A DNA stretch of 13,624 nt from contig JBCCJA010000080.1 in the NCBI GenBank assembly GCA_039045975.1, forward strand, positions 1 to 13,624, written 5' to 3'. A program made the position numbers and the translations under genes. This DNA comes from JBCCJA01 sp039045975. GTDB taxonomy: Bacteria; Planctomycetota; Planctomycetia; Planctomycetales; Planctomycetaceae. Below are positions 6,066 to 13,569 of this stretch, piece by piece. The notes under the pieces are model-generated. The model worked only from the letters and a program-made list of their open reading frames with translations. It ran no database searches and was not told the origin of the DNA. Numbering within the stretch: position 1 is the first letter of the stretch; every line of letters begins with the position of its first letter.

Positions 6066-7735
6066 CGCCGGTCGCGGTCGGCGGCGGCGGTCGTGCGGGC
6101 GGGGCGGTAGTCGATGTCTTTGCCGGGATGTGCGACCTTCGGCCAGTACGTGTCGAAGTCGAAGTGGGGGCTGTTGTCGACGTCGTGGCAGCGGAGGCAG
6201 ATCTCGTCGCGGGCCTCGGCGAGCGTCAGCTCCATCATCCGCGACGCGACGGCGAACTCGGCCCGCGGGACGCTGTTCTTGTCGTCCAACCAGGCCTTCA
6301 TGGTCGTCGCGTGACGTTCCCCGGGGCCGTGGCAGTTCTCGCACTGGTTGCCCTGCAGCAGGTGGAAGCGGTCGGGCGTGCCGCGGTCTTCGGCGATCTG
6401 TTCCGGCAGGAAACCGGTCGTGTAGGGGAAGTACTCCTGTGGGTTCCAGCCGGTGACGTGGCAGCTGAGGCATTCCGGATCGTTGCTCCGCGGGACCCAG
6501 TCGCCCTCGAAGTTGTGCCGACCCTCCGACAGCGACGCGTAGCCGAGCGAGTGCCGGGACGAGGCCCACTTCTCGTAGGCCGACCGGTGGCAGTTCCCGC
6601 ACGTCTCGGCCCCGACGTAGGCCCCGCCGCCGGGCGGGTCGCCGGCCGGGATGTCGTCGAAGACTTCGTAGACGGCGTCGTTCAGGTTGGTCTGGTACGT
6701 CGCCATGTGCAGGTCCATCGCGGCGTCGTGCTCGAACAGCTTGCCGCTGACCTCGACGGTGGCGGGCGAGGCGGCGACTCGTCCGTCTTCGCCCCGCGAC
6801 AGCCCGAGCAGGACGACGTGCTTGCCTTTATGCCCGGCCCGGAGCAGCCACTGGTCGCCGAGCCGTTCCTGGTTCGGGTCGGGGTCTTCCGGCCCGAGGG
6901 CGCTGACGACGACGTCGATCCGCGGGTCGGACGTCGCGAGGTCGGCCGCCTCGACGGCGTCGGCGTACGCGAGCAGGACGATCTGATCGACGCCTGCGGC
7001 CTCGAGTTCGTCGATCACGCCGGGCAGCACGTCGCCGGGCGGGACGGTCGAGAACTCGGCGTAGGCGCCGTCGGGCAGGACGGTGTCGCGGAGCGAATCG
7101 CCGATCACGGCGGTGACGCCGACGCGGAACGGGCCGGCGTCGACGATCTCATATTTACGCGGCCCGCCGTCGAGATCGGGCACGTCGTAGAAGATCACGT
7201 TCGCCCCGAGGAAAGACAGCGGGCGGTCGGTCCATTCGGAGTCGTACAGGTGCTGCGAGATCAGGAAGCCGGGCGAGAAGCGGAGCTCTTCGACGCCGAG
7301 GCCCATCGCCCGGTAGCCGAGGTCACGCATCGCGTCTTGCAGGGCGGTGAATTTGAACTCGGTCTGTTTCCGCGAGCGGCGAACGCTGCCGCCGAGGTCG
7401 ACCGCCGCGACCGGCAGGCCGCGGGCTTCGAGCGTCTTGAAGACCGACGACCGCCGCGCGACCCCGCCCGACTGGTTCGCCGAGCAGCCGCACGGTTCGA
7501 GATAGCCGTAGACCTCGCCGGTCAGCAGCAGGACCGCTTCGGCCCCGTCGAGCGGTGCCAGCGGGTCGCGTTCGGGCTGCGGCGGGGGCGACGATTTCTC
7601 TTCGGCTTCCGCGTCTTCGATCTCGGCCTGACGGACCGAGGCGGCCTCCAACGCGACGACGTCGGCGATCCGCCATCCGGCGATCCCGAGCAGCGCGGAG
7701 ACGGCCCCGGCGACGGCGAGAGACTGGCTGGTCAC
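6062..7735 (-). CDS. Membrane-anchored metallophosphatase-like/tetraheme cytochrome c fusion
   Basis: 557 residues from a GTG start; no other start exists before the upstream in-frame stop at 7799-7801. An N-terminal hydrophobic segment (about 5-30) exports and probably anchors it. Residues about 66-335 resemble the metallophosphatase fold of 5'-nucleotidase/SoxB-like proteins, yet the usual metal ligands are missing: the DxH position reads GEVY (73-76), the GD position reads GG (115-116) and the GNHE position reads GVEE (147-150). It carries instead LEPCGC (79-84). The C-terminal part has four CxxCH heme-c sites at 379-383, 422-426, 465-469 and 513-517, plus extra histidines (such as H395, H407, H475) that could be axial ligands, as in cytochrome c554-related proteins. 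It likely transfers electrons on the periplasmic side. Upstream lies the DUF1573 lipoprotein; the DUF971 gene overlaps its stop by 4 nt. No good ribosome binding site is seen. Substrate and partners are unknown. Confidence 0.87.
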   Translation of the reverse strand: MTSQSLAVAGAVSALLGIAGWRIADVVALEAASVRQAEIEDAEAEEKSSPPPQPERDPLAPLDGAEAVLLLTGEVYGYLEPCGCSANQSGGVARRSSVFKTLEARGLPVAAVDLGGSVRRSRKQTEFKFTALQDAMRDLGYRAMGLGVEELRFSPGFLISQHLYDSEWTDRPLSFLGANVIFYDVPDLDGGPRKYEIVDAGPFRVGVTAVIGDSLRDTVLPDGAYAEFSTVPPGDVLPGVIDELEAAGVDQIVLLAYADAVEAADLATSDPRIDVVVSALGPEDPDPNQERLGDQWLLRAGHKGKHVVLLGLSRGEDGRVAASPATVEVSGKLFEHDAAMDLHMATYQTNLNDAVYEVFDDIPAGDPPGGGAYVGAETCGNCHRSAYEKWASSRHSLGYASLSEGRHNFEGDWVPRSNDPECLSCHVTGWNPQEYFPYTTGFLPEQIAEDRGTPDRFHLLQGNQCENCHGPGERHATTMKAWLDDKNSVPRAEFAVASRMMELTLAEARDEICLRCHDVDNSPHFDFDTYWPKVAHPGKDIDYRPARTTAAADRDRR

Positions 7736-7774
7736 GACGGTTCGATCCGTACGGCTGACGGCTGGCTGGTCACG
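7724..7774. repeat. 13-bp direct repeat across the cytochrome gene start
   Basis: CTGGCTGGTCACG occurs at 7724-7736 and again at 7762-7774, 38 bases apart. The first copy contains the GTG start and first codons of the cytochrome gene; the second lies upstream and holds a second GTG that is out of frame and soon reaches a stop. It looks like a small tandem-type duplication of the start region. Confidence 0.6.
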
Positions 7775-7782
7775 GTGGCCCC

Positions 7783-7800
7783 GACGGACTGTTGTCCGTC
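7783..7800. other. Perfect 7-bp hairpin downstream of the DUF1573 gene
   Basis: GACGGAC (7783-7789) and GTCCGTC (7794-7800) enclose a 4-base loop. It lies 69 nt after the DUF1573 stop and 48 nt before the cytochrome start. No T-tract follows on the minus strand, so it is more likely an mRNA processing or stability element than an intrinsic terminator, if it functions at all. Confidence 0.35.
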
Positions 7801-7868
7801 ATCAGACGGGCGGGAGACAACCCCGGTCGGGATCGGCCTACGGGCGTGATATTTTAGGCGGTTTGAGA

Positions 7869-9077
7869 TCAGCGGACGCGGAAATCGATCCGCAGCGGGA
7901 TCGATTCGATCCGCGGATGGTTCGTCCGCAAAGTGATCTCGGCGGCCGATCGGCCGGTGAAGTCGCCCACTCCGACCGGGGCCCGGGCGGCGATCGTCAA
8001 CCGGTGCCGTTGCCGTTTTCCGCCCGCGACGTCGCCGAGGAACTCCGACGTCGCCGTCAGGCGGCCGGTCGGGTCGTCGAGGGAAGTGACCTGGAACCGC
8101 TCCTCGCCCATCCCGGCGACGAACACGATCAACTCGGCCGAGGCCCCGTCCTCGCCGGCGAAGTCGCCGAGCGACAGTAGCGACCGCGGTGCCGACCACT
8201 GCACGCCGGGCGTCGCGACGAAGACGATCTCGCCACTCCGCCGGCCCTTGAGTTCGATCGGGAAGTTCAACGGCAGAGGCGCGCCGTCTTCGTCGGTCTC
8301 GCCCGGCACCGACGCGACGAGGTCGAACGACTCGGAGAAGGCCCCGACGCGTTCACTGATCTCGATTTTGGCGGTCACCTCGTAACCCGACTTCGCTTCG
8401 AGCTTTTCGAGCCGCTCGGCCGGCAGCGGGGCCCAAGAGACTTCGAGAGTGTCCGAATCGGTGACGGCCTCGACGACGTCGAACGCGTCGACGATCTCGG
8501 AGTAGATCACGCCGGAGACCTCGGCCGGCTCGCGTTCGCCGCCGAGCACGCCGACGTCCCACCGGCGCCGCGGCTCGACCACGACCAGCTCCGTGACTTT
8601 CCCCGTGATCGAGAACATCAGCTGCGAATTCGCCGGGTCGTTCGTGTCGACGCTGGCCCGCTGCGTGAAGCTCTCGAAGGGCTTGTCGGGGTTCCACTCG
8701 ACGGTGACGACCGCCTCCTCGCCCGGCGGGACCGTGTCGGTCGGCGTTCCCGCGACGGTGCAGCTGCAGGTCGTCTCGACGGGCGACAAACGGAGGACGG
8801 CGTCGCCCTCGTTAAGGATTTTGAAGCCGTACTTGCCGACCTCGCCGGCCCGCATCACGCCGAAATCGAACTCGGTGACCGGCATCACCGCCAGCGGCTG
8901 CGGTCCGAGATCGGGCGGGACGTCCGTCGCGACCCCGTCGGTCCCGGGGGAGACTCCGGCCGGATCGACACCCATTCCGCCGCAACCCGTGACCAGCGAC
9001 GCCAAGAACGCGATCACGCACAACGAAACGACAGATGCGATCGAACGCCGCGGCGGACCCGTGCGGGACTTCTTCAT
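7869..9077 (-). CDS. DUF1573 lipoprotein
   Basis: 402 residues. The N-terminus is a clear lipoprotein signal: basic residues MKKSRTGPPRR, a hydrophobic core, then lipobox L-V-T-G-C32, so the mature protein is probably lipidated at Cys32. Residues about 62-163 form a DUF1573 domain (an immunoglobulin-like MSP-type beta-sandwich), with FDFGVMRAGE, the CSC motif (104-106), VPPGE and DTNDP signatures. The rest, about 164-402, is predicted beta-rich and ends with a related pattern (TNHPRIESIPLRIDF), suggesting two more Ig-like modules that have drifted. DUF1573 proteins are abundant in Planctomycetes and Bacteroidetes envelopes; function is unknown. I chose the ATG at 9077 because the signal peptide begins there; an in-frame start at 9182 would put 35 unrelated residues in front and run into the ligase gene. 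It follows the ligase gene by 55 nt, consistent with one transcript. Confidence 0.88.
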   Translation of the reverse strand: MKKSRTGPPRRSIASVVSLCVIAFLASLVTGCGGMGVDPAGVSPGTDGVATDVPPDLGPQPLAVMPVTEFDFGVMRAGEVGKYGFKILNEGDAVLRLSPVETTCSCTVAGTPTDTVPPGEEAVVTVEWNPDKPFESFTQRASVDTNDPANSQLMFSITGKVTELVVVEPRRRWDVGVLGGEREPAEVSGVIYSEIVDAFDVVEAVTDSDTLEVSWAPLPAERLEKLEAKSGYEVTAKIEISERVGAFSESFDLVASVPGETDEDGAPLPLNFPIELKGRRSGEIVFVATPGVQWSAPRSLLSLGDFAGEDGASAELIVFVAGMGEERFQVTSLDDPTGRLTATSEFLGDVAGGKRQRHRLTIAARAPVGVGDFTGRSAAEITLRTNHPRIESIPLRIDFRVR

Positions 9078-9132
9078 CGGTATGGACGACTGAGCGAACT
9101 GTTGAGGCAACAAAGAGATATCTCTCGGGCAG

Positions 9133-11349
9133 TCAATCTTGCTCACGGGCCTCACCCCCGTCGACCGCCCGGGGCCCGGCAAGACGCCGCAGATCTTCGA
9201 CGACCGGCTCGGTCAGGAACTGTTCCGCGTGACCGAGCCGGCGATTGAGCCGGTCCTGTTCGAGCGCCCGCACGGCCTCGTCCGCGGCCGCCAGGCCGTA
9301 GCGATCCCGAAATAACGCCGACTCGGCCCGGAAGCGGGCGTCGTGCGGGGCGAGGGCGAGCAGGTCGTCGTAGGCCGAGGCGGTGACGGCGGCGTCTCGT
9401 TCCCCCGCGACGGCCGCGAGGAACCGGGCCCGGCCGAGTCGGGCCCGCAGCGACCGCGGGTCGCGGGCGAGCAGCCGTGCGTAACCGGCGGCGACGCTCT
9501 CGACCTGGTCGGACGACGAAAGGTCGATCGCGAGGAACTCGAGTCTCGCCGCCGCCGCCTCGGTCGACAGCGGGTCGGCCGCCGCGGCGAGGGCGAACTG
9601 TTCGTCGAGGGCGTCAAAGCCTCCCCGATCGACGCCGCGGGTCGCGACCGCGAATTCCGCCGACGCCAGCAGGCCGCGCGATTGCGTCACCTGCCACCAC
9701 CCGGCCCCGCAGGCCGCCGCCGCGACGCCCCAGACCACGAAGCCCCAAGACCACAGGGTCGACCGACCATCGCCAAAGTTCGGCTCGTCGGACCGAACGG
9801 CCCATGCGAGGCAGAGCAGGGCGGTCAGCCAGACCAACGCGAACGACGCCCCGTCCGCACCGAGCAGGTGCACGCCGATCGCCGCGAAACCGGCCGCCAG
9901 GAATCGGGACGCCGGGCCCGTACCCCGCAGCAACAGATACAGCGGCCACGCGACCGCGACACATCCGGCCAACCGCCCGTCGAACGGCTGCCCGAGCACC
10001 GGCGGCACGAGGCCGACGGCGGCGACCGCCGCGATGAACCCCCAAAGCACCGGGTCGGCCCGCCGACCGCCGGTGTCGTGTGACCGGTCGGCGGCGTCTC
10101 CAGAAGAGAGTCCTTCCTGAGGAGTCAGCAGAGCCCGCACGGCCGCGAACCCGAACACCCCGAGGCCGACGAACGCCAACAGCCCGCCCGCCGACCAGAC
10201 CTCCAGCAATATGTTGTGCGGCCCGAAGACGTTCTCGCTCGCCTCGGGCGGCTTAAGCGTCGTGTACCACGACCGGAACTGCCCCGGCCCGACGCCGAAC
10301 GTCCAGTTCTCCGCGACGATCTCCGCCGCCGTCGACCAGTAGTAACGACGGACCGTCAACGACTTCGGCGCCTCGCGGAGCACCTCCGCGTCAAGACCGC
10401 CCGCGAGCCACGCGACCCCGAGCAGCAGCCCGAACCCGGCCGCCGCCAACCCGCCCGCGGCGAGCAACCGGCCCCGACCCAAACGACCGCCCGCGACCGA
10501 GACCGCGACGACCCCGCAGCCCGCCGCGACGCCCGCGTAAGCCGTCCGGCTCTTCGTCAGCAGCAGGCACAACGCGATCACCGCGACCGCCGCGGCCGCG
10601 ATCACCGCCGCGGCTCGGCGGTCACGCTTCCACCACGCCGAGACGAACCCGGCCGCGGCGAACGACGCGACCGCCAACTGCCCGCCCAATGTGTTCGCCA
10701 GCGCGAAGAAGCCGAACGGCTCCCGGCTCGCGAGCAGTCGCGACTCCCACGACCGCCGCATGACCGGATCCTCCGGCGCCCCCATCCCGACCAGTTCCCT
10801 CCGGGCCGCGGACAAGGCGACGGCATCGCCGGCGGCCGTCGCGGCCTGTTCCGCCTCACGCAGAGACCGATATTCGGCCGCGACCGACGGGTAAAACACG
10901 AAGCACTGCCACACGCCGACGACGGCCACCCCCGCCGCGACGGCGGTCATCGCCGCGATCAGACCGTCCGTCTCCCGTCGGCCCGCGCTCGCTCGTAATA
11001 GACACCATCCAGCAACGACACCGGCAGACTCCCAAGCGAAGTTCAACGCGACGCGGCGGTCCCCGCCGAACAGAAACACGCACGCTGTCGACGCCGCGTA
11101 ACCGGCCGCGATCAGCGTCAGTCCGATCGTGACTCGATCGATCGAGAGGGCCGGCCGCCCTTCGGCCCGTCGCAACCACCCGACCACAGCCGCCCCGGCC
11201 AACATCAGCGTCGTCCAGCCGAGCGTGTCGCCGAACGCGACGCCTTCGGCCGGCGTCAGCCAGCGTCCGCACAGGCAGGCCGAGAATGCGGCCGCCGCGA
11301 CACCGTCCGACGTCACCCGTCGCGCGGAAGACTCCGCCCGGCCGGTCAC
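9133..11349 (-). CDS. O-antigen ligase/polymerase-like membrane protein with helical-repeat tail
   Basis: 738 residues starting at a GTG that overlaps the preceding gene's stop (GTGA). Many Ala/Val/Leu-rich membrane spans occupy about 15-555. The Wzy/WaaL (PF04932-type) landmarks are TKSRTAYAG (265-273), a large periplasmic loop with GVGPGQF (352-358), and PHN (377-379) just before the next span. This family transfers or polymerises lipid-linked glycans on the outer face of the inner membrane; ligase and polymerase cannot be told apart from sequence. Residues about 570-710 are a soluble alpha-helical, TPR-like tail with repeated A-A-D-P-L and L-A-R-D-P-R-S-L-type turns, as in large planctomycete and deltaproteobacterial family members. 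The adjacent WecA/MraY-type gene would start the lipid-linked glycan that this protein acts on. Confidence 0.85.
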   Translation of the reverse strand: MTGRAESSARRVTSDGVAAAAFSACLCGRWLTPAEGVAFGDTLGWTTLMLAGAAVVGWLRRAEGRPALSIDRVTIGLTLIAAGYAASTACVFLFGGDRRVALNFAWESAGVVAGWCLLRASAGRRETDGLIAAMTAVAAGVAVVGVWQCFVFYPSVAAEYRSLREAEQAATAAGDAVALSAARRELVGMGAPEDPVMRRSWESRLLASREPFGFFALANTLGGQLAVASFAAAGFVSAWWKRDRRAAAVIAAAAVAVIALCLLLTKSRTAYAGVAAGCGVVAVSVAGGRLGRGRLLAAGGLAAAGFGLLLGVAWLAGGLDAEVLREAPKSLTVRRYYWSTAAEIVAENWTFGVGPGQFRSWYTTLKPPEASENVFGPHNILLEVWSAGGLLAFVGLGVFGFAAVRALLTPQEGLSSGDAADRSHDTGGRRADPVLWGFIAAVAAVGLVPPVLGQPFDGRLAGCVAVAWPLYLLLRGTGPASRFLAAGFAAIGVHLLGADGASFALVWLTALLCLAWAVRSDEPNFGDGRSTLWSWGFVVWGVAAAACGAGWWQVTQSRGLLASAEFAVATRGVDRGGFDALDEQFALAAAADPLSTEAAAARLEFLAIDLSSSDQVESVAAGYARLLARDPRSLRARLGRARFLAAVAGERDAAVTASAYDDLLALAPHDARFRAESALFRDRYGLAAADEAVRALEQDRLNRRLGHAEQFLTEPVVEDLRRLAGPRAVDGGEAREQD

Positions 11350-12479
11350 CGGGTCGGCCCCGCTTCTTCGCCGGCTTCATCGCGTGCCGAACGCACGCCG
11401 ACCGTCTCCAGCATCGCGATCACCCCGAGCACGCAGGCGACCAACGCGATCAGCAGCCCGGCCCCGGTCCAGCCCGGCACCTGATAGAGCAAGACCGCGC
11501 TCAGCCCGCAAACCGTCCCCGCCAGATAAATCGTCAGCACCGCCGAGGTCCGCGTCATCCCCATCTCGACCAGCCGGTGCGAAAAGTGGCTCTTGTCGGG
11601 CCGGAACGGGCTGCGGCCCTCGCGAAACCGGATCCACAACACCGACGCCGTGTCGTACAGCGGCACGGCGAGGATCAGCAGCGGGGCGACGATCACGTGC
11701 CGGCTGCCGAACGCGTCGCTGTAAAACGTCGCCGCCGCCGTCAGCGTGCCCAGCGACAGTCCCACGAAGTAACTGCCCGCGTCCCCCATGAAGATCCGGC
11801 CCCGCCAGTTGTGGACCAAAAACCCGCCCACGCCGCCGGCCAACGCCAACGCCCCGGCCGCGACGAACCAGTGCTTCTCACCGCCGCCGCAAAGCATCAC
11901 CGTCGCCAGCGTCACGGACGCGATCACCGCCAATCCGCCCGACAGCCCGTTCATGTTGTCCAGGAAGTTGAACGAGTTCACGAGCGTCACGATCCACCCC
12001 GTCGTCACGAGCACCCCGAACCAGGCCGAGTCGACGAACACGCTGATCCTCGCCCCGTAAACCGCGACGGCGGCGGCGGCGAGCACCTGCACCGCCAGCC
12101 GCGGCTGCCAGGGCAGGGCGAAGCGGTCGTCCAGCAGCCCGGTCGCGACCAGCGTCGCCGCGGCGGCCCCGATCGCCAGCAGTTCGGGCCACCGCCCTAA
12201 GGCCCCGGCCGCCAACTCGTCGACACCGGCCGGCGCCCACGAGGGCACGCCGGCACTCACCAGCCAGGCCGCGGCCGCCCAGAATCCCGACCCCGTCACC
12301 GCGACGGCGACGAAAATCGCCAAGCCCCCGCCGAGCGGCGTGACGTCTTCATGCACCTTCCGTGCGGCCGGCTTATCGACCAGGCCGACACGCAGCGCGA
12401 CGCGGCGGACGACCTCCGTCGCGACCGCCGCGACGGCGAACGGCACGAGGAAGCTGACGAGCACGAACGCGACGAGCAT
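11346..12479 (-). CDS. WecA/MraY-type undecaprenyl-phosphate sugar-1-phosphate transferase
   Basis: 377 residues, a polytopic membrane enzyme that moves a sugar-1-phosphate (commonly GlcNAc or a related hexosamine) from a UDP-sugar to undecaprenyl phosphate, the first step of lipid-linked glycan assembly. Motifs in order: DKPAARKVHEDVTPLGGG (35-52), the Asp pair GLLDDRF (114-120), NSFNFLDNMNGLSGG (168-182), NWRGRIFMGDAGSYFVG (224-240), and the cytoplasmic HFSHRL (298-303), which replaces the HIHHRL common in relatives. These place it in the WecA/TagO group rather than true MraY. I chose the ATG at 12479 (MLVAFVLVSFLVPF) because the first membrane span starts there; a GTG at 12656 would add 59 Pro/Arg/Gly-rich residues unlike any family member. 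Its stop overlaps the ligase start by 4 nt, so the two are translationally coupled. It is the first gene of the minus-strand run. Confidence 0.92.
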   Translation of the reverse strand: MLVAFVLVSFLVPFAVAAVATEVVRRVALRVGLVDKPAARKVHEDVTPLGGGLAIFVAVAVTGSGFWAAAAWLVSAGVPSWAPAGVDELAAGALGRWPELLAIGAAAATLVATGLLDDRFALPWQPRLAVQVLAAAAVAVYGARISVFVDSAWFGVLVTTGWIVTLVNSFNFLDNMNGLSGGLAVIASVTLATVMLCGGGEKHWFVAAGALALAGGVGGFLVHNWRGRIFMGDAGSYFVGLSLGTLTAAATFYSDAFGSRHVIVAPLLILAVPLYDTASVLWIRFREGRSPFRPDKSHFSHRLVEMGMTRTSAVLTIYLAGTVCGLSAVLLYQVPGWTGAGLLIALVACVLGVIAMLETVGVRSARDEAGEEAGPTR

Positions 12480-13003
12480 CGGCGGTGCGGATCGGCGTGA
12501 CTGAGTGCTGAAGGGGAATTCGGCCGAACGTCCGACGTCATCACGACGCGTTCCGATCGGCCCGGCGGCGCCTGTCGGTCCCGTCGTGCCTGCCGCGACG
12601 TCAGACGACGGTCGTGCCGCGACCGGACGACCTCTCTGCCCGACGGGGCGTTCCACACGCCCCGCCCGTCATCCGGCCGACGGCCGAACGCCGATGCACC
12701 CCACTACGGACCCATCGGAGTTCCGGCACGCGTACCTGCCCATAGTCTCCCGGGCGGGTCCCCCGCGAGACAACCCGACGGCCACCGCCGCGGTTTATCG
12801 AATTTACATCGCCCGGCACGGCGGGGCGGCGGACGTCGACAGACGGGAACCGAGAAGATTTCACGCAAACGCATGACCAGACTTCGCTTACGCCGAAGAC
12901 GCGGGCTGCGGCGTCGTCACCGGCACACGCCTTGCGTGTTGCCTGACCGGACCAGAAAGACGCAGCAGGGACAGCCGCGACCCACCCCTTCGAGGATTCG
13001 ACG
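12480..13003. other. Divergent intergenic region, no convincing gene
   Basis: This 524-base stretch separates the leftward glycan genes from the rightward TPR gene and should contain promoters for both. The only AT-rich island is at 12793-12809 (GTTTATCGAATTTACAT); it is the best place to look for a promoter, but I see no matching -35/-10 pair on either strand. Reading frames here encode low-complexity Pro/Arg/Gly-rich products and are not believable. A 44-codon Arg-rich frame at 12873-13007 ends on the TPR gene's ATG but lacks a ribosome binding site. Confidence 0.5.
12992..12996 (+). promoter_or_regulatory. Ribosome binding site of the TPR gene
   Basis: GAGGA with a 7-nt spacer before the ATG at 13004 fixes the start of the plus-strand gene. 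Confidence 0.6.
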
Positions 13004-13507
13004 ATGACCACTCGCGACACCCGCAACGACCGCTTCGCCGCCCGTCGGATCGAGGCCGCCGGCCGCAACGACCGTGCCGTCGTCCGCCGCCTCACCGCCG
13101 CCGACGGCTACCTCGAACTCGACATGACCGACGCGGCGCTCCGCGAGCTCGCCGCGATCGAAGACGCCGGACACTACGGCGCCGCCGTCGACCTGCTCAC
13201 CGGACGCGTCCTCATGGCCCGCGGCCAGTACGAGGCCGCCGTCATCCCGCTGCGGGAAGCCGCCGAGGCGTTACCGACCCCGTTCGACCGCTGCGTCTGG
13301 GCCGAACTCGAAGTCTGCTTCCGGGCCGGCGGCGAACACGTCCTCGCGGACGTCGCGGCCGAGTTCGCCGTCACCTCGGGCCTGCCCGAAAGTCTCGACG
13401 AGGCCGCCGACGCCGACCCCGGCCGACCCGTCGCCCGCGACGAACAACTTGCTTGTGCCGAAGAAGTCGACATCGCGACGAAGACCGGCCCCACCCACTG
13501 CCGATAA
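13004..13507 (+). CDS. Small TPR-like protein of unknown function
   Basis: 167 residues, cytoplasmic by the absence of a signal peptide or membrane segment. Residues about 36-92 contain paired helices with TPR spacing and residues: AGHYGAAVDLLTGRVLMARG followed by QYEAAVIPLREAAEALP. A third helical pair follows (about 97-125). The N-terminus is basic (many Arg in 1-30), the C-terminal third acidic, and the last residues (TKTGPTHCR) look disordered. TPR folds bind other proteins; no partner or enzyme domain is visible. Codon use is strongly C/G in third positions, matching the chromosome. A GAGGA ribosome binding site precedes it and a strong terminator follows 30 nt after the stop, so it is a single-gene transcript. 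I do not recognise a named family. Confidence 0.85.
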   Translation: MTTRDTRNDRFAARRIEAAGRNDRAVVRRLTAADGYLELDMTDAALRELAAIEDAGHYGAAVDLLTGRVLMARGQYEAAVIPLREAAEALPTPFDRCVWAELEVCFRAGGEHVLADVAAEFAVTSGLPESLDEAADADPGRPVARDEQLACAEEVDIATKTGPTHCR

Positions 13508-13537
13508 GTGATTCGCTGTGCTGGAGGATCGACCCGG

Positions 13538-13569
13538 AAAGACGCCCCGCGAGGGGCGTCTTTTTTTTT
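13538..13569 (+). terminator. Rho-independent terminator after the TPR gene
   Basis: GACGCCCC (13541-13548), loop GCGA, GGGGCGTC (13553-13560), then nine T residues (13561-13569). AAA before the stem can extend pairing with the first T residues, and gives a short A-run for the opposite strand, so it may also stop leftward transcription. This is a textbook intrinsic terminator. Confidence 0.95.

Noticed and set aside
6128..7849. 573-codon plus-strand open frame opposite the cytochrome gene
   Set aside because: The minus strand carries four CxxCH motifs and a signal anchor; the plus-strand product has no recognisable feature.
9114..9125. 12-bp perfect palindrome AGAGATATCTCT between the ligase and DUF1573 genes
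   Set aside because: A palindrome of this length is expected a few times by chance in a window of this size, and nothing else marks it as an operator or terminator.
12873..13007. 44-codon Arg-rich plus-strand frame whose TGA overlaps the TPR gene ATG
   Set aside because: The ATGA overlap is tempting, but there is no Shine-Dalgarno, the codons (AGA, TTA, CGA) are unlike the genome, and the product is mostly arginine, as random frames in this composition often are.
12601..13095. 164-codon minus-strand frame in the divergent intergenic region
   Set aside because: It overlaps the start of the TPR gene on the opposite strand and encodes an Arg/Ser/Gly-rich product without any motif or ribosome binding site.
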